From NCBI RefSeq assembly GCF_020171985.1, contig NZ_JAIVAL010000006.1, forward strand, positions 1-64,000: 64,000 bases of DNA, given 5' to 3'. Shown in pieces: positions 24,494 to 33,018 of this stretch (the first letter of the stretch is position 1; the number at the start of each line of letters is the position of its first letter). The notes under the pieces are model-generated. The model did not search any database. It saw nothing but the letters and a program-made list of their open reading frames with translations, and was not told where the DNA came from. This DNA is from Halobacillus halophilus. Its GTDB lineage: Bacteria > Bacillota > Bacilli > Bacillales > Halobacillaceae. The position numbers and the translations under genes are program-made.

Positions 24494-25318
24494 ATGATCG
24501 ACCAGGCGGAATGTCTGATTTTTGACTTAGATGGCACGCTGTATGAGGATACGGATCACTTCGAATATTACGCTCAGATGCTTCAGCAACGGGCATCTAT
24601 GGAAAACCGCCCTCACATAAAAAAGGATTATCGTAAAGTTCTCGCTGGCAAACATCCATTGCAAATAGGTAAGGTTTATGATGTTGAAAAAGATGTCATC
24701 CTAACAGTCGATCCCTTTTCTAATACAGCACAAAAGGTGGAAACTTGGAGGGGAAAGGTGTGGCCAAAGAGCCGCACGGAAGTAATATACCCTGATTCGC
24801 TCACCTATGATTTAGAAAAACTGATCGCCCTGGGAGACGGCTGGTGGATTCCATATTCAATTGCGAGGCATTATGGCGTATCGGCAGAAGAAGCACGTGA
24901 ATGTTATGACCAAACGAAAGAATATATGGTTTCTGATCTGTTTTCGCTTACGAAAACGGAGGGGCTTAGAGATGCCTTGCTCAAATGGAAGAAAGAGAAG
25001 AAGTTAGTTTTAATCACCAATAGTGAAGCTCACGACGTTGACCATATTTTAAAGCGGATAGACCTGACCGATCTGTTTCATGAAATAATTACTTCGGCAG
25101 CGAAGCCGCTTCACACGACCGAGTTATTTCAAGGACTTTTAAGGAATGGCAAGTACACTGCCGGAACCGTCATATCTATTGGGGATAATTTCATGAATGA
25201 GATTGCTCCGGCTCTTGCGCTTGGAATGAAAGCTATATGGATCTATCCGCCCGGGTCTGATTGGAATCATAAGGATTTAAAAATTGTGAAGAGTTTTGAA
25301 GAGTGTACGAAGACATAA
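24494..25318 (+). CDS. HAD superfamily hydrolase
   Basis: 274 residues from ATG 24494 behind AAGGAGG. Motif I LIFDLDGTLYED, motif II LVLITNS, and motif III/IV SIGDNFMNEIAPAL are present, so it is a haloacid-dehalogenase-like phosphatase. A long cap insert (about 30-140) separates motif I from the rest, making it larger than common HAD-IA enzymes. Substrate unknown. Confidence 0.87.
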   Translation: MIDQAECLIFDLDGTLYEDTDHFEYYAQMLQQRASMENRPHIKKDYRKVLAGKHPLQIGKVYDVEKDVILTVDPFSNTAQKVETWRGKVWPKSRTEVIYPDSLTYDLEKLIALGDGWWIPYSIARHYGVSAEEARECYDQTKEYMVSDLFSLTKTEGLRDALLKWKKEKKLVLITNSEAHDVDHILKRIDLTDLFHEIITSAAKPLHTTELFQGLLRNGKYTAGTVISIGDNFMNEIAPALALGMKAIWIYPPGSDWNHKDLKIVKSFEECTKT

Positions 25319-25321
25319 AAA

Positions 25322-25376
25322 AGATACAGCCATTCATCCAGTGAAGCACGATTCAAAAGGAAGAATGGCTGTATCA
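25322..25376. terminator. Long hairpin after the HAD gene
   Basis: Arms gatacagccattc and gaatggctgtatc are perfect inverted repeats 27 bases apart. The T6 lies on the minus-strand side, so it may back up termination from the facing genes. Confidence 0.55.
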
Positions 25377-25470
25377 AATTCAGAAAAAATTAGGGGGTAC
25401 ATATAAGATACCCCAAATTCAATAATTATAACTCCTGCTAAGGACACAGTTTTTAATAATTAAAAGGGGT

Positions 25471-25505
25471 AAAAAAGACCAGGCTGGTCATCCAGCCTGG
25501 TCTCT
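25471..25505 (-). terminator. Terminator of the DUF3813-like gene
   Basis: Stem agaccaggctgg pairs with ccagcctggtct, with T6 on the minus strand. Confidence 0.85.
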
Positions 25506-25513
25506 TACATGGT

Positions 25514-25729
25514 TTATCGCAAACTTTGATGGTGGTTTTCAAGCTGTTGTTCTAACTGCTGTAGCTCTTGTTTCTCTTGTTGAGAACATTGGCTATATGC
25601 AGATTGAATCGCTTGTTTAGCCGCTTGCATGTCTTCCTGGCTCATCTGCTGGCTGCCATTGCCATCACGGTTCTGTGTGAAACGGTTTACCGCTTCACGC
25701 GCGTTTTCAAAAAGGTTTCTGCCCTTCAT
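25514..25729 (-). CDS. DUF3813-like small protein
   Basis: 71 residues, soluble and Gln-rich, with a helical C-terminus (QAAKQAIQSAYSQCSQQEKQ). The N-terminus NLFENAREAVNRF fits DUF3813 proteins of bacilli. Its ATG directly follows the stop of the upstream gene and its ribosome binding site (AGGAGGG) lies within that gene's end. Function unknown. Confidence 0.72.
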   Translation of the reverse strand: MKGRNLFENAREAVNRFTQNRDGNGSQQMSQEDMQAAKQAIQSAYSQCSQQEKQELQQLEQQLENHHQSLR

Positions 25730-25876
25730 TTAAAACCCTCCTACCGTATGCTGATCAGATTCGATTTCTTTTCGTTTAGCGTCTGAAAGCCTTTTAGGCT
25801 CCATCTTGCTTTCGTCAAACTGACGAACTTCTGTCCAGCGTTCTTCGTTGCGATCTTTCTGTTTTTGCTGTTCCAT
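25730..25876 (-). CDS. Small hydrophilic protein
   Basis: 48 residues from ATG 25876, chosen for AGGAGGG seven bases upstream. Highly charged (MEQQKQKDRNEERWTEVRQF), no membrane segment. It is directly coupled to the DUF3813-like gene. Family not recognised. Confidence 0.65.
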   Translation of the reverse strand: MEQQKQKDRNEERWTEVRQFDESKMEPKRLSDAKRKEIESDQHTVGGF

Positions 25877-25892
25877 GACAAGCCCTCCTGTC

Positions 25893-25929
25893 ATAAAAAA
25901 AGCCTGAACGTTTTTCACGTTCAAGCTTA
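25893..25929 (-). terminator. Terminator of yitU
   Basis: Stem agcctgaacgt pairs with acgttcaagct, with T7 on the minus strand. Confidence 0.82.
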
Positions 25930-25971
25930 GTATGGAGAATTGCCTGTAATCTAACCTAGGAAAATGTTGAC

Positions 25972-26796
25972 TTACATGGCTTTTTTATTAAGTTTTAAAT
26001 ATTCGTTCAAGAACGCTCCAATGCCGTTATCTTCGTTTGAATGCGTAACGTGTTTCGCGACACCTTTTAGTTCATCAATGGCGTTCCCCATCGCGACGCC
26101 GACACCGGCGTAATCAATCATTTCCAAGTCGTTGTCTTCATCGCCAAAAGCAATAATACGATCCTTTGGAATGTGGAAGTAGTGAGCAATTTTGTGAAGA
26201 CCTACCGCTTTATTCAGGCCGGCACGGACGATTTCAATCACGTGCCATGGTGCGCCCCATTTACGATGATCAATTAAAGAAGCATGCACATCGAGTTCTT
26301 CGCGAAGCTTCAGAATTTTATCTTCCTCCGGATGGATTAAAATGGAGGTCGGATCATCTTTTAAGTTCGACTGTAAGCGCCCAATACTGATTGGATTATC
26401 GTTTTTCGTTTGGAAAATGCTCATAATTTCCTCATCATGCTGATCTAAATACACTTGATCCATGACTTCAGCCAGAATATTTTTGACACCCAGCTCCTTA
26501 CATGTATCGATAATTTTATGAGCGGTGCGTATTGAAAGCGGGGAGTGAAGCGCATCCCACTTATGATCAGTAGGGTGGTGGATTAAAGCGCCATTAAAGT
26601 TAACCATTGGCGTCTTCAGTCCTAATTCATGATAAAAATCAATGCTCGCTCGATGTGGACGCCCTGTCGCAATCACCACGATGTGACCTTGACGTATGGC
26701 ATTAAGCACGACTTCTTTTGTTTCCGCGTGGATGACTTTATCATCCGTCAGAAGTGTACCGTCCAGATCCAGTGCTATTAAATGTTGTTTGTCCAT
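25972..26796 (-). CDS. yitU: HAD-IIB (Cof-type) phosphatase YitU
   Basis: 274 residues. ALDLDGTLL (motif I), VIATGRP (motif II) and IAFGDEDNDLEMI (motif IV) define a Cof-type HAD phosphatase. Its position next to yitV and yitW matches B. subtilis YitU, one of the enzymes reported to dephosphorylate a ribitylaminouracil intermediate in riboflavin synthesis. That activity here is inference from synteny. Single gene, divergent from yitV. Confidence 0.88.
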   Translation of the reverse strand: MDKQHLIALDLDGTLLTDDKVIHAETKEVVLNAIRQGHIVVIATGRPHRASIDFYHELGLKTPMVNFNGALIHHPTDHKWDALHSPLSIRTAHKIIDTCKELGVKNILAEVMDQVYLDQHDEEIMSIFQTKNDNPISIGRLQSNLKDDPTSILIHPEEDKILKLREELDVHASLIDHRKWGAPWHVIEIVRAGLNKAVGLHKIAHYFHIPKDRIIAFGDEDNDLEMIDYAGVGVAMGNAIDELKGVAKHVTHSNEDNGIGAFLNEYLKLNKKAM

Positions 26797-26972
26797 ATCT
26801 TCACCTCATTTGTATGTATAGTGTAGCGGTTGGAAAGGTGAGTTGTAAAGAATTCCCGCCTGTATCACCTAACACTTCCCAATTCTAACGGGCAGTGTTA
26901 CGATTATACTATAACCCACTTTTGTAATAGCTATTTAAACAGGACGTAAAGATTAGTTAGAAAGGAAACACG

Positions 26973-27740
26973 TTGATGATCGGAATTCAAAGGAAGACTT
27001 TAAAAGGCGTACCAACACTTACCGTAGTTGATTCAGCAAAACAAGAGGAGCCAATGCCTGTATTTATTTACTTCCACGGCTTTACATCGGCGAAGGAACA
27101 CAACCTTCCTCAGGCGTATCTACTGGCAGAAAAAGGCTACCGAGTCATTCTCCCTGACAGTGCCTATCACGGTGAACGGGATCAGGATCTGTCCAAGGAT
27201 GAGCTGAATTTTAAGTTCTGGGATATTGTATATCAAAACTTAAAAGAACTTCAAGATATAAAAGACGAACTTGATCGAGAGAACCTTATTAAAGACCGGC
27301 GGATCGGCGTCGGAGGGACATCCCTTGGAGGGATAACAACGAGCGCGGCTCTAACCATGTATCCTTGGATTCAGGCCAGTGCCGTTATGATGGGTTCTCC
27401 GAAACCAGTTGATTTTGCTAAGCAGCTGGTTGATGAAATTGAATACTTCGGGCTGCAGATTCCACTGTCAGAGGATAAAATGGAGGAGCTCTTTGATTTT
27501 CTCGGAGCGATTGATCTATCCAAACAAATGGATAAACTATACGGAAGACCTCTTTTCTTCTGGCATGGCGATGCGGATCCTGTTGTTCCATTCGAGCATT
27601 CATACGATTTTTATAACGAAGCCATAAAATATTATAAAAATCCGGAGAATATCCGTTTCTTAAAAGAAGTTGGCCGGGACCATAAGGTTAGCCGCTTTGC
27701 GATCCTGGAAATGGTCAACTGGCTTGAATTAGTTCTATGA
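26973..27740 (+). CDS. yitV: Alpha/beta hydrolase YitV
   Basis: 255 residues. Oxyanion segment YFHGFTSAKE, nucleophile elbow GGTSLGGITT (Ser), Asp in GDADPVVPFEHS and a C-terminal HKVS His give a full catalytic triad. It is a cytoplasmic esterase-like protein of the YitV family; substrate unknown. The ribosome binding site is AAAGGAAA, and the start could be either of two adjacent ATGs. Followed by yitW. Confidence 0.87.
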   Translation: MMIGIQRKTLKGVPTLTVVDSAKQEEPMPVFIYFHGFTSAKEHNLPQAYLLAEKGYRVILPDSAYHGERDQDLSKDELNFKFWDIVYQNLKELQDIKDELDRENLIKDRRIGVGGTSLGGITTSAALTMYPWIQASAVMMGSPKPVDFAKQLVDEIEYFGLQIPLSEDKMEELFDFLGAIDLSKQMDKLYGRPLFFWHGDADPVVPFEHSYDFYNEAIKYYKNPENIRFLKEVGRDHKVSRFAILEMVNWLELVL

Positions 27741-27814
27741 TGGAATCGATTGGTTTATTCTGAGTCGATTTTTGTTTATAATAAAGTTTGAACACATGTG
27801 AAGGGGGAAAATTT

Positions 27815-28126
27815 ATGAGTACAGCAACTGAAGAAAATGCGTTGGGTGCCCTTGAGAATGTCATTGACCCTGAACTCGGTATTGATATCGTGAATCTAGG
27901 ACTTGTCTATGGCGTCGATATAGATCCAGACGGCAATGCGACCGTAACTATGACATTAACAGCGATGGGCTGCCCGCTCGCCGCTCATATCGAGCAGGAT
28001 GTTAAAGGCTGCCTTGCTGACCTGCCGGAAATCAATCAGGTAGCCGTTAATATTGTCTGGAATCCACCATGGACGAAAGATCGTATGAGCCGTTACGCTA
28101 AAATCGCTTTAGGAATCCCAGATTAA
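27815..28126 (+). CDS. yitW: MIP18/SufT-like Fe-S assembly protein YitW
   Basis: 103 residues from ATG 27815 behind AAGGGGG. DUF59/MIP18 domain: ENVIDPELGIDIVNLGLVYG, the conserved Cys in TAMGCPLAAHIEQDV and the WNPPWTKDRMS tail. Such proteins help mature or insert Fe-S clusters. It has its own terminator. Confidence 0.9.
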   Translation: MSTATEENALGALENVIDPELGIDIVNLGLVYGVDIDPDGNATVTMTLTAMGCPLAAHIEQDVKGCLADLPEINQVAVNIVWNPPWTKDRMSRYAKIALGIPD

Positions 28127-28135
28127 TGAACTTGG

Positions 28136-28166
28136 CCCCTGCCGTATAAATAGGCAGGGGTTTTTA
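28136..28166 (+). terminator. Terminator of yitW
   Basis: Stem cccctgcc pairs with ggcagggg, then T5. Confidence 0.88.
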
Positions 28167-28195
28167 CATAAATACGCAGAGGAGAGGGAATCACA

Positions 28196-28711
28196 ATGAG
28201 CCACCAGACCCCAGTATTTCAAGTAGTAGGATACAAAAATAGCGGAAAAACTTCCCTCTTATCTGAATTGATTGCCTATGGTACGGAAAACGAGGAGCAC
28301 GTAGCTGCGATTAAACATCATGGTCATGATGAACCATTGAAAGTCATGCATCATGGAACAGACAGTTACCGTCTGCATGAATCCGGGGCTTTTATGACAG
28401 GAGTGGACAGCCCGGGCCGCCTTCAACTGGAGCTTAATCATCCGGAAGGCTACCCGCTTGAAAAGCTTGTCTCCTTATATCAATTTTTCGGTCCGGATTT
28501 AATCGTGGTGGAAGGATTTAAGCAGGAAACCTACCCGAAAGCGGTTATTATAAAGAGAGAAAAAGACTTAGAACTGCTCAAGCTTGAAAACATCCGTCTG
28601 GTAGTCACGTGGGACGAGTCCCTCACAAGCCATGTGGAGCTTCCTGTTTACAAGCTGGAAGAATGGAAGGAACAGTTGCCTGAAATCTATAAACTGGCGA
28701 AAGGAGGATAA
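28196..28711 (+). CDS. mobB: Molybdopterin-guanine dinucleotide biosynthesis adaptor MobB
   Basis: 171 residues. P-loop GYKNSGKTSL (about 12-21), AAIKHHGHDEP and DLIVVEGFKQE are MobB signatures. It is a GTP-binding helper for attaching GMP to molybdopterin. It starts a mobB-moaE-moaD run with tight spacing. moaA, moaC, mobA and moeA are not in the window. Confidence 0.9.
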   Translation: MSHQTPVFQVVGYKNSGKTSLLSELIAYGTENEEHVAAIKHHGHDEPLKVMHHGTDSYRLHESGAFMTGVDSPGRLQLELNHPEGYPLEKLVSLYQFFGPDLIVVEGFKQETYPKAVIIKREKDLELLKLENIRLVVTWDESLTSHVELPVYKLEEWKEQLPEIYKLAKGG

Positions 28712-28715
28712 GATT

Positions 28716-29171
28716 TTGGGGGAGAAGTATTGGATCTCGGATAAGCCTCTAGTGATACAAGAAGTAGTGGATCTCGTCACAAGGAGAAATGCGGGAGCTA
28801 TTAATACCTTCATTGGTACCGTGAGAGAATTTACAAAAGGAAAAAGAACCCTTTATCTGGAATATGAAGCCTATAAGGCGATGGCAGAGAAAAAATTAGA
28901 GGAAATTGGTGAGGAAATTAAAGAGAAGTGGCCGGATGCAGAAACAGCTATTGTCCATCGGGTGGGCCGCCTGGATATTACCGATATCGCTGTTGTGATC
29001 GCGGTCTCCACACCTCATCGTGCCGATTCTTATGAAGCGAGCCGTTATGCGATAGAGCGGATTAAAGAAATTGTGCCGATTTGGAAAAAGGAACATTGGG
29101 AAGATGGCGAGCAATGGATTGGTGATCAAAAAGAAACAACATACGGAATTCCTGCGAAGGGAGATGCATGA
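28716..29171 (+). CDS. moaE: Molybdopterin synthase large subunit MoaE
   Basis: 151 residues from TTG 28716, chosen for AAGGAGG ten bases upstream, directly after the mobB stop; a longer frame overlapping mobB is unsupported. GAINTFIGTVREFT, YEAYKAMAEKK, VHRVGRLDI and WKKEHWEDG are MoaE motifs with the active-site lysines. With MoaD it adds the dithiolene sulphurs to precursor Z. Confidence 0.92.
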   Translation: MGEKYWISDKPLVIQEVVDLVTRRNAGAINTFIGTVREFTKGKRTLYLEYEAYKAMAEKKLEEIGEEIKEKWPDAETAIVHRVGRLDITDIAVVIAVSTPHRADSYEASRYAIERIKEIVPIWKKEHWEDGEQWIGDQKETTYGIPAKGDA

Positions 29172-29407
29172 AAATGAATCAAATTTTATTTTTTGCAGGT
29201 CTCAGAGAGCAGGCCGGGGAAGAAAGCATCGAGCTGGATATGAACGGCCGTTCTATCGGAGAGCTGAAAGAAACATTATCAAGTCGCTATGCTATAGATA
29301 AAGTAAAAGAATCCATGGCAGCTGTGAATGAGGAATTTGTACAGGATGAAGAGATCGTAAAAGATGGAGATACCATTGCCTTTATTCCACCGGTTAGTGG
29401 TGGCTAA
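29168..29407 (+). CDS. moaD: Molybdopterin synthase sulphur carrier MoaD
   Basis: 79 residues, ubiquitin-like fold ending in Gly-Gly (AFIPPVSGG), the site that is adenylated and thiocarboxylated. It overlaps moaE by ATGA. A second ATG at 29174 has better spacing from GGGAGA and may be the real start. Last gene of the run. Confidence 0.92.
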   Translation: MKMNQILFFAGLREQAGEESIELDMNGRSIGELKETLSSRYAIDKVKESMAAVNEEFVQDEEIVKDGDTIAFIPPVSGG

Positions 29408-29447
29408 AAAAGTCAGCCCGCTGCAGAAGCAGGGCTGACTTTTTTTG
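29406..29447 (+). terminator. Terminator of the mobB-moaE-moaD operon
   Basis: Stem agtcagccc-gctg pairs with cag-ggctgact, then T7. Confidence 0.9.
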
Positions 29448-29486
29448 CTAAACGTGATATCCCACCGGTCCTTGTTCATCTAACGA

Positions 29487-29540
29487 AAAGGGCCCATTTA
29501 TCTTGAAACTGGGTCTAACAGAAACGGGAGCTTTTCTGTT
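29487..29540 (-). repeat. Solo end of the dispersed repeat (remnant)
   Basis: tatcttgaaactgggtct followed by aacgggagctt matches one end of copies C and D, including the outer gggagctt block. No partner end is present nearby, so this is probably a remnant. Confidence 0.6.
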
Positions 29541-29568
29541 AGGTCGGTAAAGGTGGTTCATTAAATTT

Positions 29569-30384
29569 TTAGAGCCAGATGATGAGTAAGGTAATACCGC
29601 CGACGATAAAGCAATAGAAGGCGAAGTATTTCAAGTTTCCGCGGGCCATGATATTCATAAACCATTTTAAAGAAAGATAGGAAGCGACAATAGAAGCTAG
29701 AAAAGCTGCAATGTAGCCTATCCATAAATTATTTTGAGAGGCATCTGTAATGACTTCTTCCGCTGACAATAGCATAGTTCCTAAGCTTACGGGGATGTAT
29801 AGAAGGAAAGAGAATCGCAGCGCGGTTTCCTGTTTCATCCCGAGGTACATAGCAGCCACAATGGTCGCACCTGAACGGCTGATTCCTGGAATTAAAGCAA
29901 TAGCCTGGGCAAACCCTACAATAGCAGCATCTTTCCAGTTCAGTTGTCCGTCCCCTTTACGGCCGCGCATATTCCTGATCAGCCATAAAGCAACACCGGT
30001 GATAATTAACGTAATTCCAACTGTTTGTGGTGTGGACAATCCTTCAATCGCATCTCCCAGTAATATTCCTAAGACACCAGCTGGAATCGTACCGATAATG
30101 AGATAAATGATAAAATCAAAATCATCTTTCTGTCGTTCATCTTTGGTAAGTATGTAGCCGATTCCGTTTTTAACTAATCGGACTAAATCATGCCAATAGA
30201 TAATAAAGACGGCGATCAAGGAGCCAAAATTAACAAGCACCTCAAAATTTAATCCTTCAAAATCCATATCCAGGATGTTTTGGACAAGTACCAGGTGTCC
30301 ACTGGACGAGATGGGAATCGGCTCTGTAAATCCTTGAAATATCCCCAAAAATAAATATTTAATCAGTATCAAAATTTCTTCCAT
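29569..30384 (-). CDS. uppP: Undecaprenyl-diphosphatase UppP
   Basis: 271 residues, seven to eight membrane helices. The two active-site blocks are [12 protein letters not shown] (about 20-31) and PGISRSGAT with the catalytic Ser/Arg. It recycles the C55 lipid carrier for wall synthesis by removing the terminal phosphate at the outer membrane face. The variant ...[11 protein letters not shown] differs slightly from the common EFLPISSTGHL. Start ATG is behind AGGAGGAA. Such enzymes can also confer bacitracin tolerance. Confidence 0.92.
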   Translation of the reverse strand: MEEILILIKYLFLGIFQGFTEPIPISSSGHLVLVQNILDMDFEGLNFEVLVNFGSLIAVFIIYWHDLVRLVKNGIGYILTKDERQKDDFDFIIYLIIGTIPAGVLGILLGDAIEGLSTPQTVGITLIITGVALWLIRNMRGRKGDGQLNWKDAAIVGFAQAIALIPGISRSGATIVAAMYLGMKQETALRFSFLLYIPVSLGTMLLSAEEVITDASQNNLWIGYIAAFLASIVASYLSLKWFMNIMARGNLKYFAFYCFIVGGITLLIIWL

Positions 30385-30386
30385 TA

Positions 30387-30636
30387 TTCTTCCTCCTTGA
30401 TCCCTTTACCTATAATACATATGTGTTATGTATAGTGGTGCGTAATAAAAGAGTTCTGTCAATATAAAGTCACTTGATGAAGAGCCGGTTTAAGCGAAGA
30501 GATGAAACGGAATTCTACACAATCGGTGCCTTATCTACAAGTACCCAGCCTATCAAAAGCACTTCTCTACTATACGGTTACTTGATTTCTATGTGCAATA
30601 AGCCAAGTTATTCATTTGGATGCGGTTTATGTACAT
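30387..30636. other. Gap without recognised features
   Basis: About 250 bp upstream of uppP and downstream of yjzD. No gene, repeat or clear promoter was recognised, apart from the expected uppP promoter zone. Confidence 0.5.
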
Positions 30637-30673
30637 GAAAAAACGCTGCTATCATTAGACAGCAACGTTCAAT
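30637..30673 (-). terminator. Terminator of yjzD
   Basis: On the minus strand aacgttgctgtc pairs imperfectly with the tagcagcgtt arm, followed by T6. Confidence 0.7.
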
Positions 30674-30685
30674 GATGACCTATCT

Positions 30686-30859
30686 TTAAGCTTCGTCTTT
30701 AATGAGTCCTTCGCCAAGTATCACTGCCGCCCCAGTAAAAAGAAGCGTCATAATGAACACTTGTATGAAATGAAAACTTCCTCCAGCCATATTACTGACT
30801 ACATAGGCTGTCATGAAGCTAAGTAGAAGGGCCCAAATCAACGTCCAAACAAACTTCAT
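30686..30859 (-). CDS. yjzD: DUF2929 small membrane protein YjzD
   Basis: 57 residues, starting MKFVWTLIWALLLSFMTAYV and ending GEGLIKDEA; two membrane helices. GAGGTGA stands seven bases before ATG. Length, sequence and position upstream of yjaV-med-fabH match B. subtilis YjzD (DUF2929). Function unknown. Confidence 0.87.
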   Translation of the reverse strand: MKFVWTLIWALLLSFMTAYVVSNMAGGSFHFIQVFIMTLLFTGAAVILGEGLIKDEA

Positions 30860-30993
30860 TTAAACTCACCTCAATCATACACATTCTATTTTAATACTAT
30901 CAGAACTTCCTAAAAAAAGAAATAAGTATTCGATGCTGTTCATGATTCAAATCAGTCGTGAATAAACTGAAATGATGAAGGAGGGGACGATCA

Positions 30994-31536
30994 ATGCTTA
31001 TAACTGTACACCCATGTTTTCATTGGATCGGCTATCATATGAGCACCGGTTTTTTACAAGAAGGCAGGCAAGTGATTGGAATTGACCGCATGGAAGCGTC
31101 TCTAAGTGAACATTTATATATGTATGTAGGGAGAAATAGTAACTTTCAGCATTTTTATTCGAAAGAGGACAAAGAAAGGCATTCCCAGCCAACAGATGAT
31201 GAATTATTTATTGAATATGCAGACCAGTATTTAATTGTAGAGAGAAAACATGAGGATCGGATATTTGTACAAGTTGAGCTGCCTGAGCTGTATGGAGAGT
31301 GGATGGATATCAGTCAAAAGGGCATCGAACAGGAAGATGAGCTATTAGAATGGGTCAGGGATTCTAAAGCTGTCTATATTAGTGATTTTTTAAATGAATT
31401 TATTCCGTATGTCCTAACGCTGAAGGAAGAAAGACAACCGAAGCCTATTGAGGATTTGTGCAGTTCAGAGGATCAGGTAAAGCGAGTAGAGAGTGTATGG
31501 AAAGCTTACCAGACGCTGAGAAAACTTTATTTGTAA
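30994..31536 (+). CDS. yjaV: YjaV-like protein
   Basis: 180 residues, soluble. The N-terminus (FHWIGYHMSTGFLQEGRQVIGIDRM) looks like the first beta-alpha-beta of a Rossmann fold but lacks the full Gly pattern, so cofactor binding is doubtful. Its place between yjzD and med is that of B. subtilis yjaV, and the symbol rests mainly on this synteny. GGAGGGG precedes ATG. Function unknown. Confidence 0.7.
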   Translation: MLITVHPCFHWIGYHMSTGFLQEGRQVIGIDRMEASLSEHLYMYVGRNSNFQHFYSKEDKERHSQPTDDELFIEYADQYLIVERKHEDRIFVQVELPELYGEWMDISQKGIEQEDELLEWVRDSKAVYISDFLNEFIPYVLTLKEERQPKPIEDLCSSEDQVKRVESVWKAYQTLRKLYL

Positions 31537-31626
31537 TAGAAGTTTCAAATATACACATTTACTTTATAGAGCACACCCATGTAGAATAAGAGAAGATATA
31601 AGTAGTTTTTACTAGGAGTGCTTATT

Positions 31627-32586
31627 GTGAAGTGGGTATATACAGGATGTGTGCTTTTATTACTGCTCACCGGATGTAATCATATTGCTGGAAAAGCCGA
31701 TCATGCAGGAATGCTGGTAGAAACCACCATTGATGATCAAGCCTGGGGAGAGCAAGGGTACGAGGGTTTGAAAGCGATAGAGAGAGAATACGGTGTCGAT
31801 GTTTCCTATAAAGAAGGTATTAATAGTTATACAAAAACGGTTCAAGCAGTAGAAGAACTGGTTAATCAAGGGGCTACGGTCATTTTTGGTCATAGTCATG
31901 TGTATGGGAATTATTTTCAACAATTGCATAAGCAGTATCCTGATATCCAATTTATTTATTTTAATGGAGCCTTTACGGCGGACAATGTTACCAGTCTGAA
32001 TTTCAGTGCTCAGGCCATGGGCTTTTTTGGAGGCATGGCAGCGGGGCGGATGACAGAAAGCGATAAAGTTGGAATTATTGCGGCATTTGAATGGCAGCCT
32101 GAAGTAGAAGGGTTCTATGAAGGTGTCAATTTTCAGAACCCGCAGGCTGAAGTCGAGATCACGTTTACAAACAGCTGGGAAAATACGGAGAAGGCTCTCC
32201 GTCAGTATGAACGGTTAGAGAAGCAGGGAGCTGATGTGATTTATCCCGCTGGGGATGTATTTAACCAGGCTGTTATCAAACAGGTGAAGCAGGATGACCA
32301 TTATGCGGTCGGTTATGTGAATGATCAGTCTGATGTTGGCGGGAAGGCTGTTCTCACCAGTACAATACAGAAAGTAGATACTGTTTATAAAATTGCTATG
32401 GATAAGTTTTTAAACGATAACCTGCCTGGACGTCCATTAATGTTTGATTTTGAAGAAGGGGCTATTGAAATGGGGCCTTACAGTTCGGATATGCCGAAAG
32501 AGTTTCAACAGGAAATTGATCATGCTGTAAAGCGGTATATTGAAACAGGATATCTGCCCAATCATCAAAACTCTGAAGCCAAATAA
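31627..32586 (+). CDS. med: Med-like lipoprotein of the BMP family
   Basis: 319 residues from GTG 31627; the GTG at 31618 lies inside the ribosome binding site. Lipobox LLTGC puts the lipidated Cys near residue 17. The rest is a basic-membrane-protein (BMP/PBP1) fold with VETTIDDQAWGEQGYEG and GYVNDQSDVGGKAVLTS. In B. subtilis Med promotes competence by raising ComK. Synteny with fabH supports the name; comZ, which normally follows, is absent. Confidence 0.85.
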   Translation: MKWVYTGCVLLLLLTGCNHIAGKADHAGMLVETTIDDQAWGEQGYEGLKAIEREYGVDVSYKEGINSYTKTVQAVEELVNQGATVIFGHSHVYGNYFQQLHKQYPDIQFIYFNGAFTADNVTSLNFSAQAMGFFGGMAAGRMTESDKVGIIAAFEWQPEVEGFYEGVNFQNPQAEVEITFTNSWENTEKALRQYERLEKQGADVIYPAGDVFNQAVIKQVKQDDHYAVGYVNDQSDVGGKAVLTSTIQKVDTVYKIAMDKFLNDNLPGRPLMFDFEEGAIEMGPYSSDMPKEFQQEIDHAVKRYIETGYLPNHQNSEAK

Positions 32587-32603
32587 GGCTTCAGAGTTTT
32601 TTT
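32568..32603 (+). terminator. Terminator of med, overlapping its end
   Basis: Stem aactctgaagcc pairs with ggcttcagagtt, then T7; the 5' arm lies within the last codons of med. Confidence 0.88.
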
Positions 32604-32647
32604 ATTAAGAAACCGGCTGGAATTTAAGAAAAAATAGAGCATTTCCG

Positions 32648-32848
32648 CTACTTTTTAAATTTGTTGACCATTGGTTTAATCATCGGATAGATTGACTTCC
32701 ACGTTTTGTTAACTTCTTCCCACATTGTTCCCCAGTCAGCCTGTGGCTGTTCTTTTTCTTTTTCCTCTTCTTTTGGCTCTTCCGCTTGTTTACGATTATT
32801 GGGACCTTGCCAGAAATGGTCGAATGGAGATTGAGGTCTTTTGGCCAT
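32648..32848 (-). CDS. Small Lys/Glu-rich protein
   Basis: 66 residues from ATG 32848 with GGGGGTG seven bases upstream. MAKRPQSPFDHFWQGPNN is followed by an acidic/basic run (KQAEEPKEEEKEKEQPQ) and a KPMVNKFKK tail. No membrane segment. It stands opposite in strand between med and fabH, where B. subtilis has comZ and yjzB; no similarity to either was recognised. Possibly a spore or nucleic-acid-binding protein, but this is a guess. Confidence 0.65.
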   Translation of the reverse strand: MAKRPQSPFDHFWQGPNNRKQAEEPKEEEKEKEQPQADWGTMWEEVNKTWKSIYPMIKPMVNKFKK

Positions 32849-32928
32849 GACATTCACCCCCTTATATCTACTTTATGTAAGAGGCGCTTCCTCTTTGTGG
32901 GCGGCCCTATTATTGGAAAAGCTTCTAC

Positions 32929-32957
32929 TTGCAGAAACCAAAGAGATGAATTAAAAT
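32929..32957 (+). promoter_or_regulatory. fabH promoter
   Basis: TTGCAG (32929-32934), 17-base spacer, TAAAAT (32952-32957). The FapR box begins at the end of the -10. Confidence 0.6.
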
Positions 32958-32973
32958 TAGTACCAAGTCATAA
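32957..32973. promoter_or_regulatory. FapR operator
   Basis: TTAGTACCAAGTCATAA closely fits the FapR site TTAGTACCTRRTCTAAT. It covers the likely transcription start of fabH-fabF. In B. subtilis FapR represses fabHA-fabF and is released by malonyl-CoA. Confidence 0.72.
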
Positions 32974-33018
32974 GAATTGATATAAGAATTTAGACTTTAC
33001 CTTTAAGGGGATGAATAT

